DNA from: a candidate division TA06 bacterium SM23_40
GTDB lineage: Bacteria; LJUI01; SM1-40
Length of the DNA stretch: 7,148 bases
Direction: 5' to 3'
Assembly (NCBI GenBank): GCA_001303705.1
Contig: LJUI01000134.1
Span: 1-7,148, forward strand
The notes beneath the pieces were generated by a model. It did no database searches and was not told the origin of the DNA. It was given only the letters and a program-made list of their open reading frames with translations. Positions within the stretch are counted from its first letter, which is position 1, and each line of letters opens with the position of its first letter. Positions 1-5,680 of this stretch are shown here, in pieces. The translations under genes were made by a program, and so were the position numbers.

Positions 1-112
1 TCGAAGCGACCTGCACATCACGAAATGCCGCTAGCGAACTCCGAAGGAGCCCCATCCGCCGCCCCCTCGACCCCCCGTCGTTCAGGCGATCACGAAGTAG
101 CCAACGAGCGCC
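1..112. repeat. Direct repeat unit 1 (188-bp period), cut by the window edge
   Basis: Positions 1-65 are identical to 189-253, and 66-112 match 254-299 with a handful of substitutions and one missing C in a C-run. The unit begins at the very first base of the window, so it may extend further left and the array may be longer. It contains CTCCGAAGGAG, a short hairpin-forming palindrome. I recognise no known repeat family in it. Confidence 0.85.
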
Positions 113-129
113 CCGAGCCCACGCGAAGC

Positions 130-144
130 GGACGCCCCGCGTCC
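130..144. other. Short perfect hairpin in the spacer between repeat units
   Basis: GGACGC and GCGTCC form a six-base-pair stem around a three-base loop. No T-tract follows on either strand, so it is not an intrinsic terminator by the usual criteria. It may have structural meaning within the repeat array, or be chance in GC-rich DNA. Confidence 0.3.
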
Positions 145-188
145 TCCGCCCCCACCCAACAAACTGAGCATATCACAAAAGATCGACA

Positions 189-299
189 TCGAAGCGACCT
201 GCACATCACGAAATGCCGCTAGCGAACTCCGAAGGAGCCCCATCCGCCGCCCCTTCGACCCCCGTCCTTCAAGCGATCACGCACTAGCCAACGAACGCC
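189..299. repeat. Direct repeat unit 2
   Basis: This is the second copy, offset by 188 bases from the first. Its left 65 bases are perfectly conserved and its right part has diverged, ending about 136 bases beyond the stop codon of the HdrA fusion gene. The spacer between units (113-188) is not similar to the sequence after this unit, so only about 110 of each 188 bases are repeated. No terminal inverted repeats or transposase are visible. Confidence 0.85.
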
Positions 300-435
300 G
301 CCGGCCTACATAGATCCGACGAACACCGGCACCCCACCTCGAGGTGGCCGCAACTCCTATCGGCGCACACCGGCGCTCCCGCCAGCTGACAGGGAACTCA
401 CACCACGGCAACCGGACGACCAGCGGCGGAGGAGC
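300..435. other. Non-coding stretch between the HdrA fusion stop and the repeats
   Basis: I see no recognisable gene here on either strand. Together with the repeats it makes about 435 bases without a supported coding region. Apart from the palindrome and its flanking short repeats, it holds nothing I can name. No clear transcription terminator for the HdrA cluster is visible. Confidence 0.5.
334..347. other. 14-bp perfect palindrome downstream of the HdrA fusion gene
   Basis: CCACCTCGAGGTGG is a perfect palindrome about 90 bases past the stop codon. As RNA it could fold into a five-base-pair stem with a TCGA loop. Two imperfect 17-base direct repeats, 316-332 and 360-376 (13 of 17 bases alike, sharing the core ACACCGGC), flank it. 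It could be a protein-binding site or a 3'-end structure. No T-tract follows. Confidence 0.35.
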
Positions 436-3400
436 TCAACTCACCAACCCATCGATCTTCGCACAAACCTGCACATCTGTCGTATGCTTCAGCTCGATCG
501 CCTTCGCCGGACACTCACCCGAACACGTCCCACACCCCTGGCAGGCGGCGATCTCGATCACCGCCACACCGTCAACGATCCTCGGCACATCATACGGACA
601 CACGCGCAGACAGGTGAGACAGGCGGCACATCGATCCTCATCGACGACCGCGACCGCGCCCCCAACCGACAGCATATCGAGAGAGAGGATGCGCGACGCC
701 CGCGAGGCAGCGGCACTCGCCTGGGCAAGAGCCTCAGATAGATATTTCGGATAGTGAGCGAGCCCGCAGAGGAACATCCCCTCGGAGGCGAAATCGACCG
801 GGCGGAGCTTCATATGCGCCTCGAGGAAGAAGCCGTCCGGGTTGAGAGAGACTTTCAACAGCTGCGCCAGCGCCTCATTCCGCGTATCGGGCACGATGGC
901 CGAAGAGAGAACAACCAGGTCCGGCTCGATCGTCACATCTGCCCCCAGCATCATCTCCTTCATCCTGACGACGAGCTTACCATTCTCACTCACCTGGGGC
1001 TCGTCATCGTCCGCATATCGGAGAAAGATGACCCCCTTCTCCCGCGCTTCCCGATAGAACTTCTCCCGGAACCCGTACGACCTCATCTCGCGGTACAGAA
1101 CATAGACAGCAATCTCCGGATTGAGCTCCTTCAGCTTGAGGGCGTTCTTGATCGCCTCTCCGCAGCAGATGCGGCTGCAATAGGGGCGTTCCTCATTACG
1201 CGAGCCCACACACTGGATCATCACCACTTCGCGCAGCCCTGATGGATCGAGACTGCCGTCTACGAGCTGCATCTCGAGCTCCTGTTGGGTGAGAACCCGC
1301 TCTGAAGTATCATGGAGGAAATGGCCGTCCCGCAGCTCCTGCCCTCCGGTGGCGACGATGATGACACCGCACTTCACCTCCTCCGGGCCCCCTGCCGGCT
1401 CACCTCCATTGCCTCCCTCTCCCCTCGGCCCGATCGTCACCGTGAAGTTCCCGACGAACCCGGTGAATCCCGTCACTTCCGAGCCCCGGTGGACTGTGAT
1501 CCTTTCTTCGGCCTCGACCTGGCCGCGAAGTGACCCGAGGAATGCCTGGGGATCTCCGCCATCCAGCAAGTAATGGAGATGCCGGAGATTCCCTCCCAGC
1601 TCATCCTCGCGCTCCACGAGATGCACGGGAAATCCCTGGCGGGCGAGATCGAGCGCGCTCACCATCCCCGCTGGGCCGCCGCCGATGACGAGCGCGGTCT
1701 TAGTCAACGGGATATCCTGCTTATACAGCGGCTCTAGATAGTGGGCCCGCGCCACCGCCATCCTGACGAGATCGCGCGCCTTCCCCGTCGCTCGCTCGTG
1801 CTCGTGAGGATGAACCCAGGAACACTGGTCGCGGATATTCGCCATCTCGAAGAAGTATGGATTGAGCCCCGCCTCCCGGATCGTATCCTGGAACAGGGGC
1901 TCGTGCGTGCGCGGCGTACACGAGGCGACGATGACGCGATTCAGCTGGTGCTCTTCGATCGTCTGCTTGATGTGTTCGAGAGCATCCTGCGAACAACTGT
2001 ACAGATTGTGCTCGGCATGAGCTACGTCCGGGAGGGTGGCCGCCTCCTCGACAACCGCGGGGACATCAACCACACTACCGATGTTGCGACCACAGTGGCA
2101 GATGAAGACGCCGATCCGCAGACCCTCCTTCGACACGTCCTTCTCCGGCGGATAGACCTTGGGCTCCACGCACGTGTTCCGCGCCGAGGCGAGAAGCCCC
2201 CCGACACGAGATGCGACACCGGATGCCTCGACGACCGTCTCCGGGATGTCCTTCGGCTCCACGAACGGACCGCAGACGTAGATGCCATCGCGAGTCGTGC
2301 TCAATGGATCGAAGGGATCGGTCCAGCAGAATCCGTGCTCGTTCAGACGCACCGACAGACGATCGGCCAGATCCTTGATATCGTCGCCGGGCACCAACCC
2401 CCCGGACAGCACAACCATATTGAAGATGTCTGTGACGATCTCGCCCTGCTCGTTCTGGTAGCGAATCATCAGGTCCTTCGTCCCCGGCACCTCTTTTATC
2501 GAGGATGGGCGACACCGCGTATAGACGACACCGAGCTCCTTCGCCCGCTCGTAGTAGGCATCGAATCCCTTGCCGAATGCACGCAGGTCGATGAAGAATA
2601 TCTGGCACGAAACATCTGGCTCATGCTCCATGGCGATGATCGCCTGTTTGGTCGCATACATGCAGCAGACCGACGAACAGTAATTGTGATCCGCCTCCCG
2701 TGAACCGACACACTGGATCCATGCGATCCGCTTCGGCAGCTCGCCATCTGACGGCCGGATGATCTTCCCCTGATAGGGCCCGCTTGCGCTGAGAATGCGC
2801 TCGAACTCGAGGCTGGAGACGACGTTTGCGTATCGCTTATGCCCGAACTCCCCGAGGGTATCGACATCGAACAGCTCGAACCCGGGAGCGAGGATGACCG
2901 CACCTACGTCGAGCGTCTCCACCTTTTCCTCGTCCATGTCGTGAACGATCGCATTGGCCTCACAGGCGATTTCACACAGGCGGCAGTCCGAGCAGACCGC
3001 ACAAGCAAGACAACGCGCTGCCTCGCGCCGCGCCTGCTCCTCGGTGAATGCCTGCTCGATCTCGCGGAAGTTGTCGATCCGTTCCGGCACCGGGAGCCTG
3101 GCAGGTTGCTCACGCGGGATCGACGGCGTCTGTTCTGTGATCCTCGCCTCTGCTGTCGGAACCTCACGCTTGGGAACCTCGATCTCTTCTCCCTGGAGGA
3201 AGCGGTCAATAGAGATCGCAGCGCGGTGCCCATCGGCGATCGCCTCGATGGCTGACGCCGGCCCCCGGACTGCATCGCCTCCTGCGAAGACATCGGGAAG
3301 ATTAGTCCTCTGGGTACCGGGATCGGCCTCGATGAGTCCCCGCCTGGTGACGGCGAGCCCTTCCTGCTCTACGAACGAGAGATCGCATGCCTGGCCTATG

Positions 3401-4950
3401 GCGACGATGACCGTGTCGCCGTAGATCTGCGCCTCGGTGTTCGGTTCGAGTGTCGGATTGAACCGGCCCTCCTCATCGAAGACCGAGCTGCAGACCAGCG
3501 TCTCTATTCCTGTCACCTTCCCGTCCTCGCCCAACAGACGTTTGATGCCCAGGGATGGGTGGATCGTGAACTCCTCTTCGAGTGCCTCGTCGACCTCCCA
3601 CTCGTGGGCGGGCATCTCCTCGCGCGACTCGAGACAGATGATGTGGATATCCTCGCCGCCAACGCGTCGCGCGGTCTTGGCAACATCGATGGCGACATTA
3701 CCGCCGCCTATCACGAGCACTTTCTTTCCAACCTTGACTGGTTTCCCGAGGCTGACATCGCGCAGGAAGGGAATACCGGGAAGGGCATCCTCGAGATCTT
3801 CGCCTTCAACGCGGAGCTGGCGGCTGAGATGTGCGCCGACGGCCACGAAGAAGGCACCATATCCCTGATCACGGAGATCGCCGAGAGTGAAGTCCGTACC
3901 CAGTCGCTTGCCCGATTTGATCTCTACACCGAGGCTCTCGATCAGGCCAACTTCAAGGTCGAGAACGTCCTTCGGCAAGCGATAGTCGGGGAGGCCTACT
4001 CTCAGCATCCCCCCGGGCTTCGGGAGCGCATCAAATACCGTTGTGCGATATCCGAGGCGGGCCAGGTAATTGGCGCAGGAGAGGCCGGCCGGGCCGGCGC
4101 CGATGATGGCGATGGACTTCTCCTGGGTCTTCTCAAGCGGCTCGGGGGGCTTGAAGTCCGGCGAGGCGTACACCGCATCGGTGAGGAAACGGCGGAGCTG
4201 CCGTATGGCTACCGGCTCGTCACATTCGCCGCGGCCGCACTCTTCCTCGCAGGGATGGTGGCAGATGCGTGCGGTGACGCCGGGAAGAGGGTTGGCCCGG
4301 TAGATCACCTGGAGGGCTTCCTCATATCGCCCTTCCGCGATGAGCGCGACATAACCCTGGACGCTCGTCTCGGCGGGGCAGTTGATCTTGCACCTGGCAT
4401 ACCCGAGCTTATCTATGGAATATGCGTTGGGCACCGCCTGAGGATATCGGCGAAAGATGGCCTTGCGCCCGGTCAGACCGAGCTCGAACTCCGCCGGCAC
4501 TTCGATCGGACATACCTTCTCGCACTCACCGCAGCCCGTGCACTGACGCAGATCGATGAACCGCGCGTAGCGACGGATCGTTGCCGCAAGACGCCCGGGC
4601 TCCCCCTCTACCCGCTCCAACTGTGCGTTAGTAATGACTTCAATGTTCGGATGCCTTCCCGTGCCCGATAGCCGGGGTGAGATCGTGCACATGGCACAGT
4701 CGTTCGTGGGGAAGGTCTTGTCCAGCTGCGCCATCTTCCCGCCGATACAGGGCTCCTTCTCCACGAGATAGACTTTGAATCCGGACTCGGCGAGATCGAG
4801 TGCGGCCTGCATCCCCCCGATGCCGCCACCCACAACCATCACCGCGCCGATCGTGCCGCCGTTACCGCCGGCGCCCGCCGTCGGATCGCCACCGTTCCCG
4901 CCAGACCCGTTGCCCCCCTCATGCTCCTTGCTGTGTGGATCTCCTATCAT
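436..4950 (-). CDS. hdrA: HdrA-GltD-HdrA fusion: multi-flavin, multi-FeS electron-transfer subunit
   Basis: This 1504-residue protein is probably a cytoplasmic heterodisulfide-reductase-type electron-transfer flavoprotein. Visible domains in order: Gly-rich leader (11-33); HdrA FAD fold with GGGIGG (41-46) and NDCAMC (83-88); a 4Fe-4S motif with C137, C140, C143 and C147; a GltD/DPYD-type N-terminal FeS domain (about 181-260; C187, C191, C230, C234, C238); an FAD Rossmann motif GAGPAG (284-289); an NAD(P) motif GGGNVA (415-420); FAD-closing AGGDA (556-560); a Cys cluster at 647-663; the C-half of HdrA module 1 with CVGSR plus C758, C762 and C763; an HdrA N-terminal domain (944-1076; CHCG, ASCTPRTHEP, RDQCSW); a second FAD fold GGGPAG (1090-1095); CVGSR plus C1258, C1262 and C1263; and two C-terminal 4Fe-4S motifs (1441-1451, 1470-1480). 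HdrA alone is usually about 650 residues. The ATG follows GGGAG at 4961-4957 with six bases between. The start lies 97 bases downstream of the hemerythrin-like gene, so co-transcription is plausible. Family assignment is secure; NAD(P)H use and bifurcation are inferred. Confidence 0.94.
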   Translation of the reverse strand: MIGDPHSKEHEGGNGSGGNGGDPTAGAGGNGGTIGAVMVVGGGIGGMQAALDLAESGFKVYLVEKEPCIGGKMAQLDKTFPTNDCAMCTISPRLSGTGRHPNIEVITNAQLERVEGEPGRLAATIRRYARFIDLRQCTGCGECEKVCPIEVPAEFELGLTGRKAIFRRYPQAVPNAYSIDKLGYARCKINCPAETSVQGYVALIAEGRYEEALQVIYRANPLPGVTARICHHPCEEECGRGECDEPVAIRQLRRFLTDAVYASPDFKPPEPLEKTQEKSIAIIGAGPAGLSCANYLARLGYRTTVFDALPKPGGMLRVGLPDYRLPKDVLDLEVGLIESLGVEIKSGKRLGTDFTLGDLRDQGYGAFFVAVGAHLSRQLRVEGEDLEDALPGIPFLRDVSLGKPVKVGKKVLVIGGGNVAIDVAKTARRVGGEDIHIICLESREEMPAHEWEVDEALEEEFTIHPSLGIKRLLGEDGKVTGIETLVCSSVFDEEGRFNPTLEPNTEAQIYGDTVIVAIGQACDLSFVEQEGLAVTRRGLIEADPGTQRTNLPDVFAGGDAVRGPASAIEAIADGHRAAISIDRFLQGEEIEVPKREVPTAEARITEQTPSIPREQPARLPVPERIDNFREIEQAFTEEQARREAARCLACAVCSDCRLCEIACEANAIVHDMDEEKVETLDVGAVILAPGFELFDVDTLGEFGHKRYANVVSSLEFERILSASGPYQGKIIRPSDGELPKRIAWIQCVGSREADHNYCSSVCCMYATKQAIIAMEHEPDVSCQIFFIDLRAFGKGFDAYYERAKELGVVYTRCRPSSIKEVPGTKDLMIRYQNEQGEIVTDIFNMVVLSGGLVPGDDIKDLADRLSVRLNEHGFCWTDPFDPLSTTRDGIYVCGPFVEPKDIPETVVEASGVASRVGGLLASARNTCVEPKVYPPEKDVSKEGLRIGVFICHCGRNIGSVVDVPAVVEEAATLPDVAHAEHNLYSCSQDALEHIKQTIEEHQLNRVIVASCTPRTHEPLFQDTIREAGLNPYFFEMANIRDQCSWVHPHEHERATGKARDLVRMAVARAHYLEPLYKQDIPLTKTALVIGGGPAGMVSALDLARQGFPVHLVEREDELGGNLRHLHYLLDGGDPQAFLGSLRGQVEAEERITVHRGSEVTGFTGFVGNFTVTIGPRGEGGNGGEPAGGPEEVKCGVIIVATGGQELRDGHFLHDTSERVLTQQELEMQLVDGSLDPSGLREVVMIQCVGSRNEERPYCSRICCGEAIKNALKLKELNPEIAVYVLYREMRSYGFREKFYREAREKGVIFLRYADDDEPQVSENGKLVVRMKEMMLGADVTIEPDLVVLSSAIVPDTRNEALAQLLKVSLNPDGFFLEAHMKLRPVDFASEGMFLCGLAHYPKYLSEALAQASAAASRASRILSLDMLSVGGAVAVVDEDRCAACLTCLRVCPYDVPRIVDGVAVIEIAACQGCGTCSGECPAKAIELKHTTDVQVCAKIDGLVS

Positions 4951-4961
4951 CTCCTACTCCC
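4951..4961 (-). promoter_or_regulatory. Ribosome binding site of the HdrA fusion gene
   Basis: Read on the minus strand, GGGAGTAGGAG runs directly into the ATG at 4950-4948. GGGAG (4961-4957) has a normal six-base spacing, whereas the nearer AGGAG touches the start codon and is too close to act alone. The site supports this ATG as the true start, even though the next 30 or so codons are a low-complexity Gly-rich leader ahead of the conserved FAD fold. Confidence 0.7.
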
Positions 4962-4977
4962 GGCTATCTTCGCTCTC

Positions 4978-4997
4978 GAGGCTTCTGAAGACGCCTC
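4978..4997 (-). other. Imperfect hairpin in the leader of the HdrA fusion gene
   Basis: On the minus strand GAGGC and GCCTC form a five-base-pair stem. A G/A mismatch follows, then a short TC/GA extension closes a TTCA loop. The element lies 28-47 bases before the ATG, in the 97-base gap after the hemerythrin-like gene. No T-tract follows, so it is not a convincing intrinsic terminator. It could be a processing or attenuation element, or chance in GC-rich DNA. Confidence 0.3.
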
Positions 4998-5047
4998 CAG
5001 ATCACACGATGCTACAGCACCATCAGTGTTTCGTTGCCGACCGTAGA

Positions 5048-5446
5048 TCATCTCAGATGGATACCCTCTAAGTCACTGACAAGCTTGCGGAATTCCTCAT
5101 GCTTACCAATCCCGATCTTTTCATCCTCTACCCTCTCGAATTGCTTCAGTAGTTCTTCATGTCTCTCTACTGAAAGACGACCGTCTGCTATCGGGTTAAG
5201 GATGTTATCCTCCTCGTCAATCTGTTCAGTCAGTAGTGCAATGTGATTTTTTGCATTCTCAACGATTCTGACTGAAGCTCCACGATCCCCAGCCTCGTAT
5301 GCGCCAATCGCCTCGCTCATCCCCTTGACGTAATCGCGTCCTATGTTGTGCTCGATAAGCATTACACCGATCGGCCACCTCACCTGGGCATCCCGCCCTC
5401 CTCCAACGCGCGGAAAAGGAGGTCCTCCTCCTTCCCGTGGTGACAT
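5048..5446 (-). CDS. Hemerythrin-like protein, C-terminal fragment
   Basis: This is the 3' part of the split gene. Residues before WPIGVML (about residue 24) are an out-of-frame reading of the first fragment's DNA and do not look like the family; true homology begins there. Visible family signatures are PIGVMLIEHNIGRDYVKGM, the GDR turn and EEDNIL. The family usually has HIxKEDN followed by L(F/Y)PMAD, but here the text reads QIDEEDN followed by LNPIAD. The iron-ligand His is thus Gln (codon CAG, 5224-5222), and an aromatic residue is Asn. Both changes need only one base. The C-terminus, KIGIGKHEEFRKL, is normal for the family. The fragment ends with TGA, 97 bases before the HdrA fusion gene. 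Confidence 0.65.
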   Translation of the reverse strand: MSPREGGGPPFPRVGGGRDAQVRWPIGVMLIEHNIGRDYVKGMSEAIGAYEAGDRGASVRIVENAKNHIALLTEQIDEEDNILNPIADGRLSVERHEELLKQFERVEDEKIGIGKHEEFRKLVSDLEGIHLR

Positions 5447-5583
5447 CTATCCGCGAAGATCTCAATAAACTCGACCATTTGCTCAAGATGCTCCGGATTG
5501 GCCTCTTGTTGGGACTCGAACGTCTCGCAGACCTTCCCTAACACCCTTAGCATTAGCTTTGTCGCTTCATGTTCCTTTTTCAA
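5380..5583 (-). CDS. Hemerythrin-like protein, N-terminal fragment
   Basis: This is the 5' part of the split hemerythrin-like gene, 67 residues if translation starts at TTG (5583). It holds the first half of the four-helix bundle. The ligand-bearing motifs are KKEHEA (residues 2-7) and CHHGKEEDLLF (47-57), both typical of the family. The frame is open upstream as far as a TAG at 5649-5647, and the residues before the TTG (RPTEQ) are family-like, so the TTG is probably not the true start. No good ribosome binding site precedes either the TTG or the ATG at 5615. Taken alone, this fragment would be half a bundle and probably non-functional. Confidence 0.6.
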   Translation of the reverse strand: MKKEHEATKLMLRVLGKVCETFESQQEANPEHLEQMVEFIEIFADRCHHGKEEDLLFRALEEGGMPR

Positions 5584-5680
5584 CTGCTCTGTTGGCCTTG
5601 TTCTGTTTCCCCCATTTCTACCGTACGGCGACTCCCCTACCTGAACCTACTTAGATGGTAGTCGCCATCCGACGGGCTCC

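Larger units (their letters stand above)
5048..5615 (-). pseudogene. Hemerythrin-like (HHE) domain protein, frameshifted
   Basis: Two frames together make one complete hemerythrin-like protein of the bacterial/archaeal HHE family, four-helix bundles that bind a di-iron centre and take part in oxygen, NO or iron handling. The first frame stops at a TGA (5382-5380) directly after GGMPR, and the second resumes with WPIGVML. Adding one base there gives exactly the family's usual spacing between MPR and PIGVM. At the 5' end, conserved residues RPTEQL precede any in-frame ATG. An ATG at 5615-5613 lies one base out of frame behind a run of five Gs; a sixth G would yield MGGNRTRPTEQLKKEH. The restored protein would have about 189 residues, a normal family length. 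The gene lies between two HdrA-type genes on the same strand and is clearly richer in A/T than both. It may be a decayed gene, or an intact one with sequencing or assembly errors. Confidence 0.8.

Noticed and set aside
25-222. Plus-strand 65-codon frame spanning the repeat
   Set aside because: It is Pro/Ser/Arg-rich with no plausible ribosome binding site or domain, and its C-terminal ten residues simply re-read the repeated DNA.
1-300. CRISPR array
   Set aside because: Only two units are present, each about 110 bases, with a single spacer of about 76 bases. CRISPR repeats are much shorter and more numerous.
754-1242. Plus-strand open frame of 162 codons
   Set aside because: It is antisense to the conserved second HdrA module and has no family signature.
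2075-2608. Minus-strand open frame of 177 codons within the HdrA fusion
   Set aside because: It is an alternative frame of the same strand inside a gene whose main frame is continuous and conserved throughout.
1741-2703. Plus-strand open frame of 320 codons
   Set aside because: It is antisense to the HdrA fusion and its Arg/His/Asp-rich composition is typical of a shadow frame.
3559-4671. Plus-strand open frame of 370 codons
   Set aside because: It lies fully antisense to the GltD-like part of the HdrA fusion, which has clear cofactor motifs. The product has no recognisable domain. Long antisense frames are common in GC-rich genes.
4978-4997. Intrinsic terminator between the hemerythrin-like gene and the HdrA fusion
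   Set aside because: The stem is short and mismatched and no T-run follows it on the minus strand.
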